From NCBI GenBank assembly GCA_031551265.1, contig JAVBNU010000071.1, forward strand, positions 1 to 14,957: DNA of 14,957 nt, given 5' to 3'. The DNA comes from JAVBNU01 sp031551265 (lineage in GTDB: Bacteria > Cyanobacteriota > Vampirovibrionia > Gastranaerophilales > Gastranaerophilaceae). The notes under the pieces were generated by a model. It saw only the letters and a program-made list of their open reading frames with translations. It searched no databases and was not told where the DNA came from. The first letter of the stretch is position 1. Every line of letters begins with the position of its first letter. Of the stretch, positions 1-6,898 are shown piece by piece. The translations under genes and the position numbers were made by a program.

Positions 1-1753
1 TAAAGCTTACTTTTATACTGTTATTTAATGCGATATAATCAGTAACATTCATCAAATCATTCTGCAAGTTATTTTGTATGCTTAAACCTGCATTTTGCAG
101 ATAGGTGTTGAATGTTTCATTTTGTGCGTATGTTGGAGAAACTTCCCAAAGGATTTTCGTGACAGCAATGGCCGAAACCATATCACTAAACCCGTCAACC
201 ATAGCTTTGTTAATATCTTTTGGCCCCTGATCTGCAAGGAGAGGCTCTGACTGATCCGTAGCCGTCAAGGCACCTGCATCCAAAATTTCAGTACTTGCCT
301 CTGTAGTATCTTTCTTCGGCGCAAACAAAGGATTTGATTTGAAATAATTATATCCACACATTGCGAACACGATAAGCGACACTATCACAGCACATATCGC
401 CAGACTAAGTTTTATCAGGCTGCTGCTTTCCGCGTTATCCTTTGAATAAAGTTTAGACGTTGTCTGGGCTTTACCGTTTTCACTGCTTTCTTGTAGTTCA
501 GCCTTTTCTGCCGCTTTATCGCCTTTGTTAAAAAGCTTAACAATTTCTTCAGCTCTATCTGCCGGTGCGCTCGGGGCTATCGGTAAAGAACCGCTAACTT
601 CATTGTTCTGTACAATAACAGATTTTGCAGTATTAGTTTTTTGCAGAGGTGCTTCACTTTTTGGTGTGACCGTTTGTGGTTTTGTATTTTTGATTTCAGG
701 CTCAATTTTCGCTGCCCCAGCCTTTGGTTGAGGCTGTTGTCTTATTTCCTGAGGCAGAGGCGCAGGGATGGATTTCTCAAATTGAAACTCTTCTTTTTTA
801 ACCTTTAAAGTTCTTGCCTGCATCGTCGGGCGGTCAGTAAACTTGGACTTTGGAGCCGGTTTTTTGACGCCTAGTACTTTTTTGAATTTGTTTTTGAATA
901 AAGGTTTTGATTCAGGACGCTCTTCAAGGTCATTGCGTAACTCATCAAAAAACTCGTCCTCGTTCCACTCGTCATCTGCTGCAGTGAGGAATTCCTCCAA
1001 TGTTGATTGTGGTTGAATGTTATTTGTTTCTACTTCAACATTGCTGCCGTTTAAAACTTCAGGATTGCGCTGGATTTGTTTGCCAACGATATCAAAATCA
1101 TAGAAGTTAACAAACTTTTTACGACATTCACTGCAATAGAATAAGTGACGTATCAAGTATATTTTTTCAACTTTAGAAATTTTTCCGTCAAAATAATTTA
1201 TGAACAAATCTTGTACTTTTCTATGTTCAGCGCTGTCGAAAAATTTCTTTGCGGGTATTATTTGCTTGAGAGTATCAGGGAATTCAGAAATAGGTTTGAG
1301 TTGTTCCACAGGAACACTGTAATATTCTTTCAAATCCACCATTAAATCCAGCATGCTCGACTCTATAAACCCTAAAAATTCGATATTTGTAAAGTTTTTA
1401 TCAATTTTAGCCGCAACATACACATCAGGAATAACCTCATGCCTGAAATGTGCCTTCGGTATATATATATTGTCGCCATCTAAAATTACTCTTATATCAA
1501 TTTGGACATCGTTATACATTAAGTTACTCAGGTCCAAATTCTCAATAATAGTGTGAATTCTGGACAAACTTTTATGTACATCAAGATTAATGTCATTTGC
1601 GTCCATATATTTAATTAAGGCATTAATCGCGACAAAAGATGCGAAAACTTTTTTTCTTAAGTTATTATCAGCAACTAAAGCAACCGACTTTTTCGATTGT
1701 TCAATGTTACTATTGCTTATAGTTACTTTTCCCTCACTTGTTGTTTTTAACAT
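1..1753 (-). CDS. Large single-pass membrane protein with CxxC motif, 3' end outside window
   Basis: An open frame of 584 codons runs from an ATG at 1753 off the left edge, so the C-terminus is missing. The start is preceded by GGGGAAG at good spacing. An in-frame ATG at 1780 lacks a ribosome site. Residues 1-200 look globular. The pattern near residues 20-130, ending in a LGFIES-type strand, weakly recalls the cyanobacterial DUF1822 family; this is tentative. Cys207 and Cys210 form a CxxC (YCSECRKKF), possibly metal-binding. Residues about 257-277 are very acidic and 278-440 are a Pro/Lys/Glu-rich linker. One hydrophobic helix lies at about 447-469 (LSLAICAVIVSLIVFAM). The lysine-rich N-terminal side suggests it is cytoplasmic, with at least 115 residues outside. 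The gene is divergent from the one at 1970. Function is unknown. Confidence 0.85.
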   Translation of the reverse strand, partial: MLKTTSEGKVTISNSNIEQSKKSVALVADNNLRKKVFASFVAINALIKYMDANDINLDVHKSLSRIHTIIENLDLSNLMYNDVQIDIRVILDGDNIYIPKAHFRHEVIPDVYVAAKIDKNFTNIEFLGFIESSMLDLMVDLKEYYSVPVEQLKPISEFPDTLKQIIPAKKFFDSAEHRKVQDLFINYFDGKISKVEKIYLIRHLFYCSECRKKFVNFYDFDIVGKQIQRNPEVLNGSNVEVETNNIQPQSTLEEFLTAADDEWNEDEFFDELRNDLEERPESKPLFKNKFKKVLGVKKPAPKSKFTDRPTMQARTLKVKKEEFQFEKSIPAPLPQEIRQQPQPKAGAAKIEPEIKNTKPQTVTPKSEAPLQKTNTAKSVIVQNNEVSGSLPIAPSAPADRAEEIVKLFNKGDKAAEKAELQESSENGKAQTTSKLYSKDNAESSSLIKLSLAICAVIVSLIVFAMCGYNYFKSNPLFAPKKDTTEASTEILDAGALTATDQSEPLLADQGPKDINKAMVDGFSDMVSAIAVTKILWEVSPTYAQNETFNTYLQNAGLSIQNNLQNDLMNVTDYIALNNSIKVSF

Positions 1754-1887
1754 GTTACTTCCCCATTTCCTATTAAACATTTTATAACAAATTTTTTGAG
1801 AAAAACAAAATATTAAGCAGTATAGTTAATTAATGTTAAGAATTATTACGTTTTTGTAAAGATTCTTATAAAAAAAAGCAATTTTTT

Positions 1888-1916
1888 TTGTCTTGATGCC
1901 TTAAAATAGATATAGA
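1888..1916 (+). promoter_or_regulatory. Candidate promoter for the 1970 gene
   Basis: TTGTCT (1888-1893) and TATAGA (1911-1916) are separated by 17 nt in a very AT-rich intergenic stretch, 54 nt upstream of the ATG at 1970. Each box matches the sigma-70 consensus at only 4 of 6 positions. In such AT-rich DNA other box pairs are possible. The rest of 1754-1969 shows only A/T runs and the ribosome site. Confidence 0.25.
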
Positions 1917-1969
1917 AATCCAGTGTGTTATAAATTTTAAAATGTGTGTAATTTAGGAGGTAAATCAGC

Positions 1970-2479
1970 ATGTCACAAGTCTCTTTTGGAATATCAGCAG
2001 CAGAAGTGCAAGCAATGGCCAGTGCGCCGTCTGCATTCCCAAGACAAGCAGTACAGCAACAATCTGCACCGCAAGCAGCAATGCCGCTCGATCAATATAT
2101 GGGGCCGCCACCCAAGAAACAAGGTTCGTGGCTTTGGTTTGGCACAAAATGCTTAATCGGTGTAGCAGCCCTAGGCGTTGTGCTCGCAGGAGCTAGAGCG
2201 TGTCCCGGACTAAAAGGCATTAATCTGGAAAAAGGTATTGGCGAAACATGGAAAGCCAATAAATGGGAAGGTATAGGCCATCCTATTGCTAAAGCCGGAC
2301 AATGGGTTATTGATACCTCATGCGCATTCGGACGTTGGTGTGCGAGCCCGTTTAGCAGCAAAGCCGCAGAAGCCGCAGAAGCCGCAGGTGACGCGACTAA
2401 AGCCGCCGGTGATGCAACTAAGGCCGTAGGTGAAGCAGTAAACGCCGCCGGTGAGGCAGTATCTAAAGCTGCAACTTAA
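1970..2479 (+). CDS. Small membrane protein with Ala-rich heptad tail, unknown function
   Basis: 169 aa. The start is firm: AGGAGG at 1955-1960 lies 9 nt before the ATG. Residues 1-50 are Gln/Ala/Pro-rich and look disordered. One hydrophobic helix lies at about 54-76 (CLIGVAALGVVLAGA), after two lysines at 49-50. The middle (77-130) is Trp/Gly-rich, with cysteines at 61, 78, 118 and 124. Residues 131-169 are an Ala-rich heptad helix (AAGDATK, AAGDATK, AVGEAVN, AAGEAVS), like LEA or apolipoprotein-type amphipathic helices. A hairpin terminator follows, so it is probably monocistronic. I do not recognise a family. A membrane-anchored structural or stress-related role is only a guess from composition. 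Confidence 0.85.
   Translation: MSQVSFGISAAEVQAMASAPSAFPRQAVQQQSAPQAAMPLDQYMGPPPKKQGSWLWFGTKCLIGVAALGVVLAGARACPGLKGINLEKGIGETWKANKWEGIGHPIAKAGQWVIDTSCAFGRWCASPFSSKAAEAAEAAGDATKAAGDATKAVGEAVNAAGEAVSKAAT
2381..2464 (+). repeat. Four 21-bp in-frame tandem repeats
   Basis: Four consecutive 7-codon units encode AAGDATK, AAGDATK, AVGEAVN and AAGEAVS at the 3' end of the 169-aa gene. The first two units are identical in protein but differ at several third positions, so the array is not a very recent duplication. Confidence 0.75.
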
Positions 2480-2539
2480 CATATTAAAAAGCTTTAATTC
2501 GTAACTGAGTACCGAGTAGGAATATACACATGTAGAAAG

Positions 2540-2575
2540 AGCTGACTTATAAAGTCAGCTGCTTTTGTTAATTTT
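2540..2575 (+). terminator. Rho-independent terminator of the 1970 gene
   Basis: A perfect 9-bp stem, AGCTGACTT (2540-2548) with AAGTCAGCT (2552-2560) and a 3-nt loop, is followed by GCTTTTG and then a T5 run. It lies about 60 nt after the stop codon at 2479. Confidence 0.8.
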
Positions 2576-2615
2576 TATTAATTATAATAACTTTTAATTG
2601 TTTGATTTGTTATTT

Positions 2616-2662
2616 GTCTCATTTCTTTCTTTTTTGGTGCATAAAAAAGAAAGAAACGAGAC
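2616..2662. repeat. 20-bp inverted repeat, left end of the structured element
   Basis: The left arm 2616-2635 (GTCTC, A, then TTTCTTTC and T6) pairs with the right arm 2643-2662 at 19 of 20 positions. The single mismatch is A2621 against C2657. The loop is 7 nt (GGTGCAT). Confidence 0.85.
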
Positions 2663-2684
2663 GCAAAGAAAGAAAAAACAGCAT

Positions 2685-2704
2685 ACCGAAAGCGCTTTTA
2701 CGGT
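2685..2704. repeat. Short palindrome around AAAGCGCTTT
   Basis: ACCG and CGGT flank the perfect palindrome AAAGCGCTTT, with two extra bases (TA) on the right side. It is part of the structured intergenic element. Confidence 0.5.
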
Positions 2705-2705
2705 C

Positions 2706-2753
2706 TTTTACTCACAAATTCCGCCCACATGAGTCGGTAATTTGCGAGTAAAA
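2706..2753. repeat. Imperfect 18-bp inverted repeat
   Basis: The left arm 2706-2723 (TTTTACTC, CAAATT, CCG) pairs with the right arm 2735-2753 (CGG, AATTTG, GAGTAAAA). There is one mismatch and one bulged base. The loop is about 11 nt. Confidence 0.75.
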
Positions 2754-2826
2754 TCCCTAAAATCTCTAGCCATTCCTAATCAGGAGCATAGCCCCTGAAG
2801 CCCCAATTCGGCTTTTTGAACGAGTT

Positions 2827-2911
2827 GACTACCACTTAATGAATAGATAACAAGGAAACTTTTGTTTGAGCAAAGCGAGTTAAGTTTCCTCAAATGAATT
2901 TAGTGGTAGTC
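2827..2911. repeat. Nested inverted repeats
   Basis: The outer arms GACTACCACT (2827-2836) and AGTGGTAGTC (2902-2911) match perfectly over 10 bp. Inside them AGGAAACTT (2853-2861) pairs with AAGTTTCCT (2882-2890) over 9 bp. The two stems are co-axial and separated by AT-rich internal loops. Confidence 0.75.
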
Positions 2912-2943
2912 TGTGAGTGAAATCAGCCGAGAGGTTTTCTTTG

Positions 2944-2976
2944 CATACTTTCTTTTTCTGGCAAAAAGAAAGTATG
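2944..2976. repeat. Perfect 14-bp hairpin, right end of the structured element
   Basis: CATACTTTCTTTTT (2944-2957) and AAAAAGAAAGTATG (2963-2976) pair perfectly around a 5-nt loop (CTGGC). Confidence 0.85.
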
Positions 2977-2985
2977 AATCAATAC

Positions 2986-3028
2986 AAAAATGTATAAGTA
3001 TGGTAGTAAGCTTTACTTATACATTTTT
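2986..3028 (-). terminator. Hairpin overlapping the stop codon of the acyl synthetase gene
   Basis: The arms 2986-3000 and 3014-3028 match perfectly over 15 bp with a 13-nt loop. Read on the minus strand, the first arm contains the last codons (Lys-Met-Tyr-Lys) and part of the stop codon. The second arm ends in a T5 run. It could act as an intrinsic terminator, but the stem is almost all A/T, so it would be weak. Confidence 0.5.
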
Positions 3029-4920
3029 TCGATTAGCTTAGCGTATTTTTCAGCAACGAGATTACGTCTGACTTTAGCTGTTTGTGTTAACAATCCGTTC
3101 ATTGGCGTAAACTCTTCACTTATGAAATCGAATTTCGTTATTCTTTCAAATGAGCGGAAATGCGATTTACTTTTCATTTTTGCATTAATTTCTTTTTTGA
3201 AGAAATCTTTAAATTCAGGCTTTTTGTGAATTTTTTCTTTTTCCGCATCTGTGAGAGTTGCCGCTGAGCTAAATTGTTTATACGCACACTCAGCAGGAAC
3301 GATAATTGCGCCAATAACAGCTCTATCTTGCCCTACCAGCATAATTTGATTAATATATAAACTTTCTTTACATGCCTGCTCAATTGGCTCAGGTTCAACG
3401 TTTTCTCCGTTTGAGAGAACAATTATCTCTTTTTGGCGTCCGGTCAAAATAACATCTTTTTGATATGTCATCCAACCCAAATCGCCCGTTATAAACCAGC
3501 CATCAGGCAGCATAACCTCGGCTGTCGCTTCAGGATTTTTGTAGTATCCCTTCATTATCTGCGCGCCACGCACGATTACAAGCCCTTTTGTATAGTATGG
3601 CAAATCTTCTTTTGTCACAGGGTCAACAATTTTGATTTCGGTTGTAGGTAAAGGTTTACCGGCCGAGTATAGTACGCTTGGATATTCTCTGCCATTCAAT
3701 GTAATAACAGGTGAAGTTTCAGTTAAGCCGTATCCTACGCGTAAGTTCAGTTCAATTGCCTCAAAGAAATCAGCAATCGCAGGGTGTAACGCGCCGCCAC
3801 CTGAAATACAGTATTTGAAATTAATACCGATTTGGTCTTTAAGTTTTTCGTAAAACAAGCCTTTTGCGAAGTTGTGTGCAGGCATGGTCATCAAATATAT
3901 GAATGAGTTCCAAAGATTACCGAATAAATTGTAATCTTTTACATGTACATTCACTTTATTTAAATAGCGTAATGCTTTTTTGTTGGTGATACTCCATTTT
4001 AAGCTCCAATTAAATAAAGTATTAAGTAGTTTAGATTTGTTTTTTACACCGTTTGTAATATTTGCGTAAATCGATTCCCAAATCCGAGGAACTGCAACTA
4101 AATACGTCGCATGGTATTTAGCCATATCAGATTTAATATTCTTAATATTAGTATAAAGCAGTGTGCATCCACGTGAAAAGTAATAATACTCAACGCCGCG
4201 CTCGTAGGCATGCCAGATTGGCAGCACACATAACAGTGTGTCGCCGGCTTGAGCCTGAATTCCCTGATGTAATAATTCAGGTTGGCTCATAAGGTTACGA
4301 TGTGTTAACAAAACGCCTTTAGGGCGATTTGTTGTTCCTGATGTGTAAATTAATGTTGCATCGTCGTCAGGTGTGATGGCTACGGGCTTAAATTTATTTT
4401 CTTTGCCTTTTTCAATTATATCGGCATACGAATACAGCGGAAACTTAGAGTCTGTCGCATCCAGACCTTCAGCGAACATAATCACCACAAATTTTGGCTT
4501 CGCTTTTTTAAGATTGTCTTTTAACTTCTCGAATAACGCAGTATCTCTCAGCACAACGCCTACACTATCACTTTGTTCAATAATATATTCCAATTCGCTG
4601 ATTGGTGCGCTTGAGCCTCTGACGGCGTCAACCGCGCCGGCTCTCAAGACAGCCTGATCAATTATCATCCAACGAGCGTTGTTTTCACTAAACAAAGAAA
4701 CTTTGTCACCTTTTTTGACGCCCAAAGATTGTAAGCCGCCTGCAAACAGGTTAATTTCCTTATCCATTTCGGCAAACGTCATTTTAATATCGCTGTAGCA
4801 ATCTTCCAACGCAATTTTATCAGCGTATTTGTCGCATGCCTGCCGGATATATTCATGTAAAGAAGTTATTCCTTCAGTTTTTGACTGACTCATCTTAGTT
4901 TCAGCGTTAGTTACCGGCAT
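3013..4920 (-). CDS. Long-chain acyl-ACP/acyl-CoA synthetase (AMP-binding, cyanobacterial Aas type)
   Basis: Adenylates a free fatty acid with ATP and passes it to ACP or CoA, for lipid synthesis or recycling. About 635 aa from the ATG at 4920, which has GGGGGG 8 nt upstream. In-frame GTG 4950 and ATG 4944 are alternatives with no visible ribosome site. The family motifs are intact (numbered from 4920). The ATP loop is at 192-202 (YTSGTTNRPKG, with NR where GK or GN is usual). YGLTETSP is at 397-404, WFITGDLGW at 475-483 and GRQKEII at 494-500. The C-terminal catalytic lysine is K616 in TQTAKVRRN. The stretch LPIWHAYERGVEYYYFSRG and VAVPRIWESIYANI closely recall cyanobacterial Slr1609-type acyl-ACP synthetase. 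ACP versus CoA use cannot be read from sequence. Divergent from the DegT gene. Confidence 0.9.
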   Translation of the reverse strand: MPVTNAETKMSQSKTEGITSLHEYIRQACDKYADKIALEDCYSDIKMTFAEMDKEINLFAGGLQSLGVKKGDKVSLFSENNARWMIIDQAVLRAGAVDAVRGSSAPISELEYIIEQSDSVGVVLRDTALFEKLKDNLKKAKPKFVVIMFAEGLDATDSKFPLYSYADIIEKGKENKFKPVAITPDDDATLIYTSGTTNRPKGVLLTHRNLMSQPELLHQGIQAQAGDTLLCVLPIWHAYERGVEYYYFSRGCTLLYTNIKNIKSDMAKYHATYLVAVPRIWESIYANITNGVKNKSKLLNTLFNWSLKWSITNKKALRYLNKVNVHVKDYNLFGNLWNSFIYLMTMPAHNFAKGLFYEKLKDQIGINFKYCISGGGALHPAIADFFEAIELNLRVGYGLTETSPVITLNGREYPSVLYSAGKPLPTTEIKIVDPVTKEDLPYYTKGLVIVRGAQIMKGYYKNPEATAEVMLPDGWFITGDLGWMTYQKDVILTGRQKEIIVLSNGENVEPEPIEQACKESLYINQIMLVGQDRAVIGAIIVPAECAYKQFSSAATLTDAEKEKIHKKPEFKDFFKKEINAKMKSKSHFRSFERITKFDFISEEFTPMNGLLTQTAKVRRNLVAEKYAKLIEKMYK

Positions 4921-4986
4921 ACTGTTAGCCCCCCATTTATTCATATTCACATTGATTGAAGATTATTATATCACATGATGTGTTTC

Positions 4987-5014
4987 TTGTATCAATTGTT
5001 ACTACAATTATAAA
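4987..5014 (+). promoter_or_regulatory. Weak candidate promoter for the aminotransferase gene
   Basis: TTGTAT (4987-4992) and TATAAA (5009-5014) lie 16 nt apart in the 165-nt gap between the divergent genes at 4920 and 5086. The -10 box is good and the -35 box is poor. A second TATAAA at 5024-5029 is an alternative. Confidence 0.25.
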
Positions 5015-5085
5015 TTAAGATTATATAAAGGGTCAAATATATTGTGATACACTAGACTAAGTGAGTTGGAACAAAGGAGATTCGC

Positions 5086-6204
5086 ATGATACCTATTTTG
5101 GATTTAAAACGACAATACGAACAAATCGGAAAAGAAATTGAGGAAAAAGTAGTAGAAGTACTACGTTCAGGCTCTTATATTTTGGGTAAAAATAATAAGG
5201 AGCTTGAAGAAGAGTTTGCCAAATATTCAGAGGCAAAATATTCTGTTGCAATGAACTCGGGTACAGATGCGTTGCACTTAGCATTGCGCGCAATGGATAT
5301 CGGTGCGGGTGATGAAGTTATTACTGTTGCGTTTACATTTGTTGCGACAACCGAAGCGATAGGCATCGTCGGTGCAACTCCTGTTTTTGTTGATATTGAT
5401 AAAAATACTTTTAATATGGATGCTGAAGCAATTGAAAGCAAAATAACACCAAAAACAAAAGCAATCATGCCGGTGCATTTATACGGACAGCCTTGTGACA
5501 TGGATGTTATAATGGATGTCGCAAAACGTTATAATTTATATGTAATTGAAGACTGCTGTCAGGCTGTTGGTGCGACTTATAAAGACCAAAAAGTCGGCTC
5601 ATTCGGCGATGTTGGATGTTTCAGCTTCTTCCCTACCAAAAATTTAGGCGCCATGGGCGATGGTGGAATTGCGACGACTAACAGTTCATACCTAAAAGAT
5701 AGAATGGTTGCTTTGCGCAATCATGGTGGCGCTGTCAGATATTATCACGATGAAATTGGCGTTAACAGTAGATTAGATGAGATTCAAGCTGCGATTTTGC
5801 TTGTTAAAATGAAACACATTGATTCCTGGAACAAAAAGCGCCGTGAAAACGCATATAGATACAATGAATTATTTAAAACTTGTCCTGAGATTCTGACACC
5901 AACGGAGATTGATGATACGTATTGTGTTTATCATCAATATACAATTAAAATTCCTAACAGAGATGAAGTACATAAAATGCTGCAGGAAAAGGGTATTGGT
6001 GCTATGATTTACTACCCTGTGCCGTTGCATTTACAGAAAGTTCATTCACACTTAAATCTGAAAGAAGGTATGCTGCCGAACACTGAGGACAACACGAAGC
6101 TTGTTATGTCGCTTCCGATGTTCCCAGAGCTAACCGAGCAGGAACAAAAGACAGTCGTTGATACAGTAATCGAATGTCTTAACGCGACCAAAACTTTGTG
6201 TTAA
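5086..6204 (+). CDS. DegT/DnrJ/EryC1/StrS family PLP-dependent sugar aminotransferase
   Basis: Transfers an amino group, normally from glutamate, to a keto nucleotide-sugar used for surface glycans or glycosylation. 372 aa, typical for the family, and complete. AAGGAG at 5074-5079 sits 6 nt before the ATG. Visible features: N-terminal DLKRQYEQIG (6-15), phosphate-binding SGTDALHLAL (58-67), PVHLYGQP (129-136), and EDCCQAVGA (155-163) with the PLP-ring Asp156 and Gln159. The Schiff-base lysine is K185 in FFPTKNLGAMGDGG. NSRLDEIQAA is at 227-236 and YYPVPLHLQ at 309-317. The exact sugar cannot be told. No other nucleotide-sugar gene is adjacent, so it stands alone between its own start region and a strong terminator. 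Confidence 0.92.
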   Translation: MIPILDLKRQYEQIGKEIEEKVVEVLRSGSYILGKNNKELEEEFAKYSEAKYSVAMNSGTDALHLALRAMDIGAGDEVITVAFTFVATTEAIGIVGATPVFVDIDKNTFNMDAEAIESKITPKTKAIMPVHLYGQPCDMDVIMDVAKRYNLYVIEDCCQAVGATYKDQKVGSFGDVGCFSFFPTKNLGAMGDGGIATTNSSYLKDRMVALRNHGGAVRYYHDEIGVNSRLDEIQAAILLVKMKHIDSWNKKRRENAYRYNELFKTCPEILTPTEIDDTYCVYHQYTIKIPNRDEVHKMLQEKGIGAMIYYPVPLHLQKVHSHLNLKEGMLPNTEDNTKLVMSLPMFPELTEQEQKTVVDTVIECLNATKTLC

Positions 6205-6229
6205 TGAACACTTTTTTAATCAAAACTAT

Positions 6230-6263
6230 AACACTCGCCCAAGCACAGGCGGGTGTTTTTTTA
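6230..6263 (+). terminator. Rho-independent terminator of the aminotransferase gene
   Basis: A 10-bp stem, AACACTCGCC (6230-6239) with GGCGGGTGTT (6248-6257), contains one T-G wobble and an 8-nt loop. It is followed by further T residues and lies 26 nt after the stop codon. Confidence 0.88.
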
Positions 6264-6303
6264 ATGCTTTTTTCTGTGTACACGACATTTTTTTGTCTGA
6301 ATG

Positions 6304-6371
6304 TTTGGTGGGTTCGTGAACCGCACCCTACTTTGTCGTTTGAACATTAAATTTGATGAACGGCAAAAATA
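6304..6371. repeat. Intergenic repeat, copy 1
   Basis: A short palindrome, GGTTC-GT-GAACC (6311-6322), and CACCCTAC are followed by a 31-nt tail at 6341-6371. That tail matches 6937-6968 at 28 positions, with three C/T differences and one extra A. The shared core includes GAACGGCAAAAA. The two copies bracket the small regulator locus. Confidence 0.65.
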
Positions 6372-6416
6372 AACTAAAATTGTAAACATATATATGCATC
6401 ATGGTGAGTTCAATCC

Positions 6417-6599
6417 TCAAAATTGGTTTGTCAATTTAGTGCACTCTTCTTTGAGCTGAAGCGCTAAAATATGTATTTCTCCTACCTTTTCATAATCCTG
6501 ATTATATTTGCAGTAGTCACAAATAACCGAGATGATATCATAAATATTATAAGCCCGATGCTCTATTTCTGCCATTTTTTCGGTTGAAGGTTCAAGCAT
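6417..6599 (-). CDS. Small 60-aa protein divergent from an AbrB-type gene, unknown
   Basis: An ATG at 6599 is preceded by AAAAAGG about 5 nt upstream, so translation is plausible. The protein is rich in charged residues and predicted helix (MLEPSTEKMAEIEHRAYN, then a central DIISVICDYC and a C-terminal LQLKEECTKL), with three cysteines (C27, C30, C53). There is no signal peptide or membrane segment. I recognise no family. Its start is 112 nt from the start of the divergent DNA-binding protein, so both probably share a control region. It could be a partner of that regulator or unrelated to it. Its short length leaves some chance that it is not a gene. Confidence 0.55.
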   Translation of the reverse strand: MLEPSTEKMAEIEHRAYNIYDIISVICDYCKYNQDYEKVGEIHILALQLKEECTKLTNQF

Positions 6600-6711
6600 A
6601 ACTACCTTTTTGATGCAATGTACTTACTTAAATTATAACTCACGTAAGTATCACCTGTCAAGTTATAAATATTATACTTGTGTTGCAACATAAGTAATAA
6701 CTGAGGTAATA
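6600..6711. promoter_or_regulatory. Shared divergent control region with palindromic operator candidate
   Basis: The 112-nt AT-rich gap between two small divergent genes contains a near-perfect 22-nt palindrome at 6675-6696. Its centre is TGTTGCAACA, its flanks are TACTT and AAGTA, and one symmetric pair is mismatched (G6680/T6691). The same half-sites recur as TACTTAC (6621-6627) and GTAAGTA (6644-6650). A TATACT box at 6673-6678 overlaps the edge of the palindrome, so a protein bound there could block transcription. AbrB/MazE-type proteins commonly bind palindromes in their own promoter, so autoregulation is a reasonable inference. Confidence 0.5.
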
Positions 6712-6870
6712 ATGATACGTAAAAAATTCACGACAATTGGTAATAGTTGGGGAGTTGTAATACCAAAAGCATTAATAGACGCAATGGGTATTAACCCGGC
6801 TGTAGACGAAATAGGCATAACAATTGATAATAATATAATAAAAATTGAGAAATGCGATAAAAAAGACTAA
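6712..6870 (+). CDS. AbrB/MazE/SpoVT-type DNA-binding protein, 52 aa
   Basis: A short gene with a clear ribosome site (GAGG at 6703-6706, 5 nt before the ATG). The protein starts MIRKKFTTIGNSWGVVIPKA and continues with ALIDAMGI and a C-terminal DNNIIKIEK strand. The TTIGNSWGVVIPKALI pattern is the hallmark of the swapped-hairpin AbrB domain, which dimerises to bind DNA. At 52 aa it is only the DNA-binding domain. MazE-type antitoxins are longer and carry a C-terminal toxin-binding tail, which is absent here. No toxin-like gene follows in the 286 nt downstream. It is most likely a stand-alone transition-type regulator or the DNA-binding part of an unusual small locus with the divergent 60-aa gene. 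Confidence 0.82.
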   Translation: MIRKKFTTIGNSWGVVIPKALIDAMGINPAVDEIGITIDNNIIKIEKCDKKD

Positions 6871-6898
6871 TTTACTTTTTCGCTGTTTTACTTGCATA

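Larger units (their letters stand above)
2616..2976. repeat. Structured intergenic element, several hairpins, no gene
   Basis: The gene-free stretch 2576-3012 has no credible ORF on either strand. It contains five inverted repeats in 361 nt, beginning and ending with purine/pyrimidine-rich hairpins (2616-2662 and 2944-2976). GCAAAGAAA at 2663-2671 is mirrored by TTTCTTTGC just before the last hairpin, which suggests one bounded unit. Similar AAGAAAG-rich hairpins are common intergenic repeats in many bacteria. It could be a non-autonomous repeat element or a structured RNA, and I cannot tell which. Hairpins are listed separately. Confidence 0.55.

Noticed and set aside
1944..2156. 70-aa ORF in another frame at the start of the 169-aa gene
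   Set aside because: The overlapping frame at 1970 has AGGAGG at the right distance and sensible protein composition; this one is a shadow.
2616..2976. CRISPR array
   Set aside because: The repeats are inverted pairs of differing sequence, not regularly spaced direct repeats.
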